From Vibrio lentus (lineage in GTDB: Bacteria; Pseudomonadota; Gammaproteobacteria; Enterobacterales; Vibrionaceae): a DNA stretch of 64,000 bases. This document shows positions 47,002-56,026 of the stretch, one piece after another. The first letter of the stretch is position 1; every line of letters begins with the position of its first letter. The stretch lies in NCBI RefSeq assembly GCF_030409755.1, contig NZ_JAUFQE010000001.1, positions 1 to 64,000 on the forward strand. The letters run 5' to 3'. A program made the translations under genes and the position numbers. The notes beneath the pieces are model-generated. The model was not told where the DNA came from. It did no database searches and worked only from the letters and a program-made list of their open reading frames with translations.

Positions 47002-47031
47002 CAATAGTTCGATTTATGCAACAATCTATTG
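47002..47031. promoter_or_regulatory. Candidate LysR operator
   Basis: A perfect CAATAG/CTATTG inverted repeat 18 bp apart, located 8 bp in front of the LysR start and 73 bp before the esterase ATG. The size and place fit a LysR-type recognition site; this is tentative. Confidence 0.35.
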
Positions 47032-47103
47032 ACGTATAGCATATATATCAACTTCAAACTAGGATTTATACTGACCTTCTATTCCAATACCGAGCCGAAT
47101 AAA

Positions 47104-48672
47104 ATGAAAAAAACAATGATGTTAGTCGCATGCCTCAGTGCAGGTTTAATTCAAAGCAATACACTATTTGCCCAGGCTCAAAATCCTGAAAGCTCAACTT
47201 TGGCAATCATTGAGTCTGGTAAACTTATGGGAAGCAACCATGATGGCGTAGCCACATTTTATGACGTCCCATATGCGCAAAACCCTTTTACGGCAGATCG
47301 CCGATTTCAAGCTCCGCAAGCATACGAAGCTTGGAGTGGAATATTAGATGCAACAAAAGCAGGTCAACCTGTCCCACAGCCTAGCCGAGATAAAAACACC
47401 ACCTTGGTGGGGGCTCCCGGTGATCTAACTCTGAACATTTGGACACCTACGAGCGCCGTAGCTACCAACAACAAGGCATCTAATAAAAAACTGCCCGTCA
47501 TGGTGTGGATCCCTGGCGGCGCATTCATCCGAGAAGATGCGGCAGAGTTAGCCTACGACGGAACAAGCTTTGCTCAGAATGACGTGATTGTTGTAACGAT
47601 CAATTATCGTGTAGGCGTTGATGGTTTTATGCACCTTGAGGGCGCACCGGATAATCGCGGCATTCTTGATCAGATCATGGCTCTTGAGTGGGTACAAAAT
47701 AACATCGAAGATTTTGGTGGAGACCCTAGCCAGGTTACTGTTGCAGGTCAATCTGCTGGGGCAGAAAGTGTTGCCATTTTATTGGGTACCGAAAAAGCAG
47801 AAGGCCTATTCCAAAAAGCTATTATGCAAAGTCCTCCAATGGCATTTTTAACTCAGAAAGAAGCTCAGCAAATCACACAAAGCTATACCAAAAAACTGAA
47901 CATTCCAGCCACCGTTGAAGGCTTATCGACCATTCCATTTCCTGAATTAGTTAAGAACGTTATTGATATGGGTTATACCATACAAGATCGCAACAAATGG
48001 GGAATGATGTCATGGGGAGGCACCGCATTTTTGCCCGTTGTTGATGGCGATATCATTGTCGAGTCTCCAATGAAAGATCTTACCAAAGCATCACCTTCCA
48101 TTCCGGTCATCGTTGGTAGCACCGATCAAGAGTCACGACTGTACCTTGTACCAAGTGATGCCGTAAACAATACGACCGAAGAAACGAAGTCGCTACTATT
48201 GTCTGACTTGTCACTGGAAGGCCGCCCTGCTGATGTGTATTCAACAAAAGGCAATGGCAAGTCTATTGGAGACACGTTTGCCGACATCCAATCTGATTTT
48301 ACGTTTAGAATGCCAGCACTTCACATTGCTCAACAGTTAACTAAAAACGACAACAAAGTTTGGCATTATAACTTTTCTTGGATGTCACCTGCGTTTGATG
48401 GTCACTTAGGAGCCGCGCACTTTGTTGACGTACCGTTTGTGTTTAATACCACTGACAACGAACAAACAAAAACATTTGTCGGCTCACAGCCTCCAGTTGA
48501 ACTTATTAATGCCATGCACAACCAATGGCTAACATTCATCAAGACAAGTAAAGCTGATTGGTCTCCTTACAATTTATCGGAACGACCAACAATGCAATTT
48601 GATGTTACATCGGAACAGGTCAATGACCCTGATAGCTCAGTTCGAAAATTGTGGGAAGATTTTAAATTCTAA
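47104..48672 (+). CDS. Secreted type-B carboxylesterase
   Basis: A 522-aa serine esterase with a signal peptide (MKKTMMLVACLSAGLIQSNT-LFAQA), so it is periplasmic or secreted. The type-B family motifs are YDVPYAQNP near the start, PVMVWIPGGAFI (oxyanion hole), NNIEDFGGDPSQVTVAGQSAGAES with the nucleophile Ser, STDQESRLY (acid) and LGAAHFVDVPFVF (His). The ATG at 47104 is chosen over 47029 because it gives the signal peptide. It is presumably regulated by the divergent LysR protein. The substrate is unknown; uptake or detoxification of an ester is likely. Confidence 0.93.
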   Translation: MKKTMMLVACLSAGLIQSNTLFAQAQNPESSTLAIIESGKLMGSNHDGVATFYDVPYAQNPFTADRRFQAPQAYEAWSGILDATKAGQPVPQPSRDKNTTLVGAPGDLTLNIWTPTSAVATNNKASNKKLPVMVWIPGGAFIREDAAELAYDGTSFAQNDVIVVTINYRVGVDGFMHLEGAPDNRGILDQIMALEWVQNNIEDFGGDPSQVTVAGQSAGAESVAILLGTEKAEGLFQKAIMQSPPMAFLTQKEAQQITQSYTKKLNIPATVEGLSTIPFPELVKNVIDMGYTIQDRNKWGMMSWGGTAFLPVVDGDIIVESPMKDLTKASPSIPVIVGSTDQESRLYLVPSDAVNNTTEETKSLLLSDLSLEGRPADVYSTKGNGKSIGDTFADIQSDFTFRMPALHIAQQLTKNDNKVWHYNFSWMSPAFDGHLGAAHFVDVPFVFNTTDNEQTKTFVGSQPPVELINAMHNQWLTFIKTSKADWSPYNLSERPTMQFDVTSEQVNDPDSSVRKLWEDFKF

Positions 48673-48782
48673 GTGAAACGATTCAAATATTGGATGATGG
48701 TTGCTGACACAATTCAGATTAGAAAAAACTAGGTCCTCACGTGGCTTGGTTTTTTCTGTTGATAGATTTAGCTAAAGATAAT

Positions 48783-48859
48783 GGGGCAGATCTTAGCTAG
48801 CTGCACTTTGAGAGGAAAGTGCCACAAGTAAAACTTCAAGCCTATGAAGCCTCTGGACA
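48783..48859 (+). repeat. Dispersed two-hairpin repeat, copy A
   Basis: About 77 bp starting GGGGCAGATCTTAGCTAGCT and ending GAAGCCTCTGGACA. It contains GCACTTTgagagGAAAGTGC and CTTCAagcctaTGAAG hairpins. Copies B (52102, split by an intron) and C (57919) match over the same length, and fragment D lies at 6974. No open frame is conserved. The element type is unknown. Confidence 0.75.
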
Positions 48860-48949
48860 GAAACGTTTTAGGTGTACTGCTCTAAATTGTTTCGTTCAGA
48901 TCAAGTCAGAAAAAGTACCTTGAAACCTTAAACGCTCGTATGTTCAAGG

Positions 48950-49495
48950 TCAATGTTTGTACTTTTGCATCAGATACTTAGCTAACGCTTTAATCTCTTG
49001 CGCATTTTTTCTAATCTCTCTGTAGGTTTGAGTCTGCTGTTCTAGGGCTTCTCGATAATCATCACTCACATTAGCTAGATAAGACTTTTGGTTCTGATTA
49101 AATCCTTTTTTAAACAAACGCTCATAGGCTTCATGATGCAATTTATCGTATTTCTCGCGTTCAAAACTCACCGAATGAAAATGTAGTTGCATATACATCT
49201 CTACCTTTTGTAGAGATGTTGAAACCTGATTAAAGTGCTTTCTGATAGTGGTTTCATCTAAGCTTTGGTCATGTTGGTATAACAGCGATAGAAATTCGTA
49301 TGCTCTTTCTTCATACTCATCAATTGCGAGATACAACTCTTCTATTTTTTTAATATAAACTTCTTTTTTGGCTCGTCTACTCAGAAACCATTGATTTAGC
49401 AAGACAACTATCAGAGCTACAAAAGCTGAAACGCCTATCGAAATTAACTGTGCTTGCTGAGCTTTTTCAGCAAAAATTGAGGATAGAAAACCCAC
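48950..49495 (-). CDS. Hypothetical membrane-anchored coiled-coil protein
   Basis: A 181-aa protein with one N-terminal membrane helix (about residues 17-38: ISIGVSAFVALIVVLLNQWF) followed by a basic stop-transfer (LSRRAKKE) and a largely helical cytoplasmic part rich in Glu, Gln, Tyr and Lys. No family is recognised. Its start is 31 bp from the IS10-like copy 2, so its promoter may be disturbed or replaced by that element. Confidence 0.6.
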   Translation of the reverse strand: MGFLSSIFAEKAQQAQLISIGVSAFVALIVVLLNQWFLSRRAKKEVYIKKIEELYLAIDEYEERAYEFLSLLYQHDQSLDETTIRKHFNQVSTSLQKVEMYMQLHFHSVSFEREKYDKLHHEAYERLFKKGFNQNQKSYLANVSDDYREALEQQTQTYREIRKNAQEIKALAKYLMQKYKH

Positions 49496-49526
49496 TTAAA
49501 ACTCCATTTGAACATAACACCGCAAT

Positions 49527-50848
49527 CTTGCGAATCCCCTCATAATCAGGCTTAAAAACAATGAGGTAGACGTGCATCGCCGTCTTTGATCTAATGAATA
49601 TCGCTGAACACACATTTCGAACAAGTGGGTTAATAATGCGCGACATTCAGATTCTACAACAAACCATACAAAACCAATGCCCCTCCATTCACAAAAAACG
49701 CGTTAGTTCTCTGATACTTGCTACAAAAAGTGTACTTGACGGCTCAGACTTAACGCTGACTAAACTAGGTCGCAAACTAGAAACTAATACCACGGTAAAA
49801 CATGCGATCAAACGCGTTGATAGACTGCTTGGAAATCGCCAACTACATCGTGAAAAAGACCTTATTTATAAATGGCATGCCTACTTAATAACGGGCGCTA
49901 ACCCATGCCCTGTGATCCTTGTGGATTGGTCTGATGTTCGTGAACAACTTCGTTATATGACGTTAAGAGCATCCGTTGCACTTGATGGTCGAGCCGTCAC
50001 AATCTTTGAACAAGTTTTTGAGTATGGCCAATACAATTCACCGAAAAGTCACCAAACATTCCTCGATAAATTGCAGAGTATTTTGCCGAATAAAATCAGT
50101 CCGATCATCGTTTCTGATGCGGGTTTTAGAAATACTTGGTTCCGCCAAGTTCAGGAGAAAGGTTGGTTTTGGTTAGGTCGTGTCCGAGGTGAAGTATCAA
50201 TCAAACAACCTCAAAAACCTTGGGTCTCAAATAAAACCTTTTATCCAAACGCTGTCCATAAACCCAAATATCTTGGCAACTGCTTATTAGCAAAGAGATC
50301 ACCGATATCTTGTGAAGCCTATGTTTATAAGGGATTAGAAAAAGGCCGAAAAGCCCAGCGCCATAGTAGAACCAGCCAAAAACACTCCGCTACACATCTC
50401 TATCAACGCAGTGCAAAGGAGCCGTGGCTACTCGCGACTAATGTCCCTCGACATATCTTAAATGAAGTACAAATTACCAATCTGTACGCCAAGCGTATGC
50501 AGATAGAAGAAGCCTTCCGCGATCTAAAGAGTACCGCCTATGGGATCGCACTTCGTCACAACAGAACTCGCTGTACTAAGCGATTAGATATCCTGCTTCT
50601 TATTGCGTTGCTCGCTGAAATCTTGATGTGGTGGAATGGCCTAATTGCAGTACAAGCCAAATGGCATTTTGACTTCCAAGCCAACAGCATTAAACACCGC
50701 CGAGTTCTATCCATACCTCGTCTAGGGAGAGAGGTACGAAATCATCGGCGATATCAAATTAATGAATCCCAATATCAATGGGGAATGTTCGAATATCAAA
50801 GGCTCACACACAACGCAGGACTAGGGAAATTATGAGGGGATCCGTCAG
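49527..50848 (+). mobile_element. IS10-like insertion sequence, copy 2
   Basis: A 1322-bp element with the same ends as copy 1, inverted. It is flanked by the 9-bp direct repeat CACCGCAAT (49518-49526 and 50849-50857). It lies between genes and does not break a recognisable frame. Confidence 0.97.
49594..50835 (+). CDS. IS10-like transposase (copy 2)
   Basis: A 413-aa IS4-family/IS10-group DDE transposase with the same predicted sequence as the product of 37624-38865, including DWSDVREQ, SDAGFRNTW and YAKRMQIEEAFRDLKS. Both copies appear intact. The pair could mobilise or invert the DNA between them. Confidence 0.96.
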   Translation: MNIAEHTFRTSGLIMRDIQILQQTIQNQCPSIHKKRVSSLILATKSVLDGSDLTLTKLGRKLETNTTVKHAIKRVDRLLGNRQLHREKDLIYKWHAYLITGANPCPVILVDWSDVREQLRYMTLRASVALDGRAVTIFEQVFEYGQYNSPKSHQTFLDKLQSILPNKISPIIVSDAGFRNTWFRQVQEKGWFWLGRVRGEVSIKQPQKPWVSNKTFYPNAVHKPKYLGNCLLAKRSPISCEAYVYKGLEKGRKAQRHSRTSQKHSATHLYQRSAKEPWLLATNVPRHILNEVQITNLYAKRMQIEEAFRDLKSTAYGIALRHNRTRCTKRLDILLLIALLAEILMWWNGLIAVQAKWHFDFQANSIKHRRVLSIPRLGREVRNHRRYQINESQYQWGMFEYQRLTHNAGLGKL

Positions 50849-50959
50849 CACCGCAATAACACGTTCGAACGCCTTACTTTCAAAACCAATTACACCCTAA
50901 ACTGCGAATACCGAGTGTAATAGCATTGTGTTGATTGCTTTGTTAACACTCTTTGCTCA

Positions 50960-51802
50960 TTACACATGGCTTAAACCTTGATTCTCTTTCCGTAAACCAC
51001 GAACCATTAAATCCAATACTTCGGGTATTTCCATGATCTCAAGATAAGAGAATGTATAATTTGTTTTACTACTACCTAGTGCAAACTTAGATACCTTGTC
51101 ACCAGTGCGTATGGGGCTAAGAAATATTTCGAAGCAAAAGCCTAAGAATAACATTGTAATAGAGCTATACAGTTGCCCTCTAACTTCGTATGTCCTTGGA
51201 AATGGAGAAACAACAAGCTCTCTGAGATTGCTTACGCTGAATCCTCCCTCTTTTGTTGTATCTACTAGCCTTTGAACAACAACTGTACATGAGTTCTTTG
51301 AAACGTTAGTTGACCTTACCAAACTAGAACGAATAAGCTCCAAAAACCGCGGAGATACTTTAATTGTTCTATAGTTTTCATGTTCAGAAACAGCCCCACG
51401 CCAGAAAACAGACAGAACAAAGCTTTTGAACTTTAAAGTATCAATGTCAGAAACATGAACTCCTTCATTGCCCTTTTTAATATTGCCAACTTTACCCCGC
51501 AGCAAATTCAAACCATATTGGTCGTAATTAATGTTTAACTTCATTTCGCAGTTACTACACAACTGGTCAGTAGCCCAACTATCCTGAGATCTACGATTTG
51601 GAACTAATTCTTTGGATGAAAGTTCTATTGCTTGACCATTACCTTTTTTAAACAACGACCTGAACACAGAATCAGGTATTGCATGTGAATTACATAACTC
51701 TGATTTACTACAACACAACTTACACTTTTCCAACGAATGCCTCCTGAGTGCTAACATTTTAATATCGTGCCAGCACGAATTTATGTATTCAGCATATCTC
51801 AA
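50960..51802 (-). CDS. Hypothetical protein with HNH-like zinc site
   Basis: A 280-aa protein. The N-terminus has a treble-clef pattern: CKLC (Cys27, Cys30), LCNSHAIPDSVFRSLF (His40) and LCSNCEMKLN (Cys82, Cys85). This resembles zinc-bound HNH or HNH-derived modules found in mobile-element and defence proteins. The remaining 190 residues are unassigned, with LVVSPFPRTYEV and a hydrophobic SITMLFLGFCFEIF. The classical HNH catalytic His pair is not obvious, so it may bind without cutting. It is a single gene. Confidence 0.55.
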   Translation of the reverse strand: MRYAEYINSCWHDIKMLALRRHSLEKCKLCCSKSELCNSHAIPDSVFRSLFKKGNGQAIELSSKELVPNRRSQDSWATDQLCSNCEMKLNINYDQYGLNLLRGKVGNIKKGNEGVHVSDIDTLKFKSFVLSVFWRGAVSEHENYRTIKVSPRFLELIRSSLVRSTNVSKNSCTVVVQRLVDTTKEGGFSVSNLRELVVSPFPRTYEVRGQLYSSITMLFLGFCFEIFLSPIRTGDKVSKFALGSSKTNYTFSYLEIMEIPEVLDLMVRGLRKENQGLSHV

Positions 51803-52101
51803 GAACCCTATCTAACCAACTGAAAATTATGCATATAATTATTTTGAATCTAATTTCTAGTTGAAACCGTGCAAGTACATATTGCTCCCAATTCAAGGCA
51901 TGTTATCAATCAAAAACTTCCCTTTAGTTCTCAATTATTCAATAGCTTAGAAATAGTTGAACAACATACTCGTGCGTGAGTGTGATTGAAGGTTAGTCTG
52001 TTGTGGATTAGAACATTTAGCTACGTAATCGGAGCTCTAGGCATGAGGAAAAGTAAGGTAAGTGCAGGGTTTTAAACTGAGTTCACCCCCTGGCTCACTT
52101 T

Positions 52102-52172
52102 GGGGCAGATCTGAGTTAGCTGGCACTTTTTGAGAAAAGTGCCACGAGAAACTTCAGGTCTATGAAGCCTCT
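52102..52172 (+). repeat. Dispersed two-hairpin repeat, copy B, split by an intron
   Basis: GGGGCAGATCTGAGTTAGCT, then GGCACTTTttgagaAAAAGTGCC and ACTTCAggtctaTGAAG, ending CCTCT at 52172. The expected next bases GGACA occur at 54332, on the far side of the group II intron. The intron therefore inserted into this repeat. The interval 51803-52101 shows no gene. Confidence 0.8.
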
Positions 52173-52213
52173 GTCGAGTAGACGACACTTGTTACCAAGT
52201 GCCGCCCCTCTAA

Positions 52214-52247
52214 GAACTGTACGTGCAACTTTCACTGCATACAGCTC
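52214..52247 (-). ncRNA. Domain V of group II intron 2
   Basis: On the minus strand it begins GAGCTGTATGCAGTGAAAG and ends GTACAGTTC, the standard 34-nt form with a GAAA loop. Confidence 0.85.
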
Positions 52248-52282
52248 AAGCCTCCGCTAAGGCGTATTACGTTACCCAGCAA

Positions 52283-53797
52283 TCACAATGCAGCTAAAGC
52301 AGGTTCGAACCATGAGTTTCGTCCCAATTTCTTTGCCTTTCGTTCTTTAAGGAAAGGTTCGTAAAAAGGATCATAAGGCGTTGCCTTGCTCATAATTTTT
52401 ACATGCCTTTTAATTGGCGTTTTGGCTATCTGAACTAGATTAAAATGACAATCCATATTCGCGATCTTTTGCCAACCATGGAATTGCCATTCACCTCGTC
52501 GGTTCAAGTAATATTTTCTACGCACCCAATCTTTGTTTTTCGTTGGATGAGGCCTTACCGCCCAACGCCATAACAACCAGAAAAGTTGATGACTTACATA
52601 GTCGAAAGTTCGCTTTGCCACGCAATGACGATAATAATTCGCCCAACCTCTCAGTTTTGGATTCAGTATTTTAATCAGATCGTTCACTGGAATTGTTGCG
52701 TGCTTTTTGATGAGTTCACGTAAGTTACCCAAAAATGACAGTACGTTGCTCTTACTTGGTTTAATAAGCAGTTTGCCTTTGTACTTTCTGAGATTAAATC
52801 CCAAAAAATCAAAACCATCATTTATATGAGTTACGTGTGTTTTCTCTTCAGAAAGTGTTAAACCTCTTTCTTCTAGAAAGCTAATTAGCTGCGGTTTGAT
52901 GTTGTTCACCAAAACTTCCTTTGAAGTCCCAGTTATTACAAAATCATCAGCGTATCCAATGAAGTTGACTCTATCGCCAGTTTTACGTGCTACCGACTTA
53001 ACCAGATTTTCTAAACCTGCTAACGTCAACAGCATAAGCGTTGGGGAAATTATACCGCCTTGAGGCGTCCCCTCTGCTGTCTTGTAAAACAGTCCTTTAT
53101 CGATAAAACCGCACTCAAGCCATTGCTTCAACATTCGTTTATCCGTTTGAATGTTATCGATTAGCCACTGATGACCAATTTTATCGAAACAAGCCTTAAT
53201 GTCCCCCTCAAGAACCCATTGTGCTGAACGTTTAAGACCCAAGCATTTGAAGCATTGTTCGATTGCATCGGCTGTGCTTCTATTAGGTCGAAAACCATAG
53301 CTATTTAGGTCAGCAATGGTCTCAGAGATAGGCTCCAAGGCAAGTAGATAAAGCGCTTGTTGCGCTCGATCTATCATGCACGGAATACCTAAAGGTCTGA
53401 GTTTGCCGTTTTTCTTGGGGATATAGATACGTCTGAGTGGTTTAGCTTTGTAGCCTTTCCGACTCAATTGATTAACCGCTGCCACACGACGAGCATCCGT
53501 ATTCCAGATGATGCCGTCGATTCCTGGCGTTTTGCTGCCTTTATTTTGTGACACTCGTTTAACCGCAAGAAGTTTTGCCGCTTTCGAGTGAGTTAGTATC
53601 CACTGCAATGCTTTCGCCTTACTGCGTTTACCTTCTCGAGTTGCTTTTGCAATGCGTATTTGAAGCTTTAATACGTTTTGTTCGACGGCTTTCCAGTTAA
53701 TGGATTGCCATCGAGTGCCGTTAGGAGAGGCACTAACTTCTTTTGAAGCTACCATTTGCATTTCTCCTTGAATAAAGTTCTTCAAATTATCTTGCAA
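52283..53797 (-). CDS. ltrA: Group II intron reverse transcriptase/maturase without endonuclease domain
   Basis: A 504-aa intron-encoded protein with an RVT_N-type start (WQSINWKAVEQNVLKLQIRIAKA). The reverse transcriptase blocks are RIYIPKKNGKLRPLGIP, EGDIKACFDKI, EGTPQGGIISPTLMLLTL and the catalytic FIGYADDFVIT. The maturase domain includes LRGWANYYRH. It ends YDPFYEPFLKERKAKKLGRN and a short tail, without the C-terminal HNH that many relatives carry. It differs clearly from intron 1. It could mobilise using a replication-fork primer, as other endonuclease-less introns do. Confidence 0.94.
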   Translation of the reverse strand: MQDNLKNFIQGEMQMVASKEVSASPNGTRWQSINWKAVEQNVLKLQIRIAKATREGKRSKAKALQWILTHSKAAKLLAVKRVSQNKGSKTPGIDGIIWNTDARRVAAVNQLSRKGYKAKPLRRIYIPKKNGKLRPLGIPCMIDRAQQALYLLALEPISETIADLNSYGFRPNRSTADAIEQCFKCLGLKRSAQWVLEGDIKACFDKIGHQWLIDNIQTDKRMLKQWLECGFIDKGLFYKTAEGTPQGGIISPTLMLLTLAGLENLVKSVARKTGDRVNFIGYADDFVITGTSKEVLVNNIKPQLISFLEERGLTLSEEKTHVTHINDGFDFLGFNLRKYKGKLLIKPSKSNVLSFLGNLRELIKKHATIPVNDLIKILNPKLRGWANYYRHCVAKRTFDYVSHQLFWLLWRWAVRPHPTKNKDWVRRKYYLNRRGEWQFHGWQKIANMDCHFNLVQIAKTPIKRHVKIMSKATPYDPFYEPFLKERKAKKLGRNSWFEPALAAL

Positions 53798-54331
53798 CGG
53801 GAGACCAGCTAGAAGTCAGCTCGCTTTCGCGCCAGATAACAACCTGTATCCGCATCATTACAACACGGCTTTCGCTTTTTCTAGCCTCCTTTACCTGCAC
53901 CACTATCGGCTGTCTTTGCAGACCGCTTTCCCAAAGGGAGAAGTACAGGCTTACCCTGTTCCGTATGTCGCGCAACGTCGGGTTAGATGCCCACTATAAT
54001 GCGGAGAGCGTCTTGATCACGAAAGAGCACTGTCCAATCTCTTTCCTACTCTCATGCCTTTTGGCCACAGCGTATTAACCACTTCCGCTGATCCACGTAT
54101 AACGCATCTTAAATGGATTCACTTACGTTCATCATACCAACACCCTAGCACTCACCCGATTGTGGTTATCAGGAGGAACGTCCTCTCACGAATTCATTCC
54201 CGCTCAGCAAAGGCTGAACTTCGTTACATTGTCGGGTTCGCTGCTTTATTCAGAACCCTAGGGTCATCTGGTGATACAGATGGTTCACACTTGTTGCGGT
54301 GAACAGCACTTCATACGACTTCAGGTCGCAC

Positions 54332-54676
54332 GGACAATTTCGTGTCAGTGGCTTTTCTAAATTAGCAACTCATGGATAACTACAGATATGGAAAATCACT
54401 CAATTTAGTGTTCTATATTGTTGGATCAGATCACTTGTGATTTTTCATATACTCGCACAGGAATGGGTGAGCGTGGTTTCTAATTTAGCGATTGGCGCAT
54501 TATCTGAGGTCTTGAGTAATCTCTAAATCTAAATCACAGGCCCAATTCACCGAACCACTTCAGTTATGAGCTAAGCTCTTAGCTTCTTTTGTGTCTAAAG
54601 TCATCACCATGTTGAAAAGATCCTCAAAATATCTATGTTTAATATACGATATTAATTTGTAAGGATTATTTTTAGT
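54332..54676. other. Right flank of repeat B, no gene
   Basis: The first 60 bp (GGACAATTTCGTGTCAGTGG, then CTAAATTAGCAACTCATGG and ATAACTACAGATATGG) resemble the repeat D fragment at 6974-7040. The remainder is AT-rich, with the promoter and start region of the phosphatase-like gene. No coding region is supported. Confidence 0.5.
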
Positions 54677-55147
54677 ATGAGTACAACTCCTATCAACATT
54701 CTGTTTGTTTGCGTTAAAAAAGGCGTAAGAGCGGCTATCGCTAAAGCAATTGTAGAGCAGCAGTCTAATGGGATGGTACAAGCAACTTGCTCAGGGTTTG
54801 AGACTGGAGGAACACCCCAAGCTATCTTAGACGAATTGTCTAACTTACTTTGTGTACCTATACAGACCGAAAGCAAAACTGTTTTTGAATACAAAAAGAC
54901 AAAAGAAAATTTCGATTACGTGATTACGCTATGTGACCAAATAAGTATTGAGCAGTGTAATTTGTTTGTTGAATGCGTAAACGTGGTTTATTCACACATA
55001 CCAAACAAGCTTCGCTGGAATATCCCCAACCTTGGAGCCGCCCTAGAATTATCAGGGAATGACAGAACCATGTTTGTAAAAGAGGTCGTAGACCAAATAA
55101 CCTTTGAAGTGTCGCAACTCGTTGCAAACACTCAAGTAAAGAGCTGA
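54677..55147 (+). CDS. Low-molecular-weight phosphatase/arsenate reductase-like protein
   Basis: A 156-aa protein of the LMW protein tyrosine phosphatase/ArsC fold. The CX5R loop is near the N-terminus (ILFVCVKKGVRAAIAKAIVE, Cys12 to Arg18), and YVITLCDQ lies where the family usually has DxVxTxCD. The loop sequence KKGV is unusual (the family prefers xGNxC/S), and the general acid is not obvious. It may be a degenerate or specialised member. No arsenic resistance genes are nearby. Confidence 0.72.
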   Translation: MSTTPINILFVCVKKGVRAAIAKAIVEQQSNGMVQATCSGFETGGTPQAILDELSNLLCVPIQTESKTVFEYKKTKENFDYVITLCDQISIEQCNLFVECVNVVYSHIPNKLRWNIPNLGAALELSGNDRTMFVKEVVDQITFEVSQLVANTQVKS

Positions 55148-55515
55148 ACAACTTCTCATGTAAGGCTACACCTTAAGCTGCTGAAGCAACAACAAGGCTA
55201 GTGTAAACATAAGTTGAAGATGTTACTTATCCCAGTTACAAACGGCGCATAGTACTATTAAGTTACGGGCTTCATTCAACGCGTTCTTTCTGCCATCACG
55301 TTTCCGTACCTTACTATCACTACAAGTGTTAAATCCCGTGATAACAGAGCCTTATTTTTTCAAAGTCACACTTTCGATGTTCATCCGAAAATAAACTACA
55401 TTTTTTTACAATCTAGTCTACTGTTAAAAACAGAAGGGATTCTTCTAACAACGTCATCAACTGGCAATCAGAACACAAAGATTCTGTCGCCAAGGCTAAA
55501 AAGGGACACACTACT
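55148..55515. other. Non-coding stretch, nothing identified
   Basis: About 370 bp without a supported gene, repeat or terminator. The end carries a probable start region (AAAAAGGGACACACTACT) for the small gene at 55516. Confidence 0.3.
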
Positions 55516-55719
55516 ATGGTTTTACAATCATGCCGCATCACTCTAACCAATCAAAGCATCTTTATTTGTCAATCAGTCGAGCATTCTCTTGATCTTCTTG
55601 AAGCTGAATTTAACAATGGTATTTCTAAAGTTAAGATCGATGCTAGTGATGGTTATGATATTCACTCCTATCATTTTGATTCGATTGAGGAATCTATTGA
55701 AAGCCTCATGAACCTCTAA
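55516..55719 (+). CDS. Hypothetical small acidic protein
   Basis: A 67-aa protein with an AAAAGGGA site upstream. A beta-rich start (LQSCRITLTNQSIFICQSVEHSL) is followed by an acidic helix ending SIEESIESLMNL. No family is recognised. It is not part of an obvious operon. Confidence 0.5.
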   Translation: MVLQSCRITLTNQSIFICQSVEHSLDLLEAEFNNGISKVKIDASDGYDIHSYHFDSIEESIESLMNL

Positions 55720-55882
55720 GACGGACGACCGCCATAAACTAAGTCTCTATATTTCAAATAGGTGTTTATATAAAGCCTATATCAAGATATATAAAATGTC
55801 GCTTAGCGAAGTGTCCAGTCTGATTGGACATTTCAACTTTGTGCTTACACACATCATGCCGCCCATAATTGATACCTTATGA

Positions 55883-55935
55883 TTTTTAGATTTCACATGA
55901 ATTGTATCTGGGGAAATTCATGTGAAATCTAAAAA
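55883..55935. repeat. Perfect 21-bp inverted repeat
   Basis: Arms 55883-55903 and 55915-55935 are exact reverse complements (21 bp, beginning TTTTTAGATTTCACATG) with an 11-nt loop. Neither side has a T-run after the stem, so it is not a normal terminator. It lies 25 bp left of the IS1111-type element. It may be part of that element's target, a small non-autonomous element, or a protein-binding site. Confidence 0.85.
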
Positions 55936-56026
55936 CGCTAACATGTTGCCGAAACTGATGTATGGAATCCACTCCCTCTCTGCCAATCTACACTTAGCAG
56001 AGTAACGTTATAACGAGGGTTCCAAT

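Larger units (their letters stand above)
52173..54331 (-). mobile_element. Group II intron 2
   Basis: A 2159-bp intron on the minus strand. It starts GTGCGACC (54331 leftwards) and ends CTACTCGAC at 52173. Domain V is at 52214-52247 (34 nt). Excision joins CCTCT to GGACA, recreating the repeat seen whole at 48783 and 57919. The 5' ribozyme part is 53798-54331. Confidence 0.92.

Noticed and set aside
52173..54331. Reverse transcriptase as part of a retron or DGR defence system
   Set aside because: The enzyme has a maturase domain, and the flanking ribozyme ends and domain V identify a group II intron.
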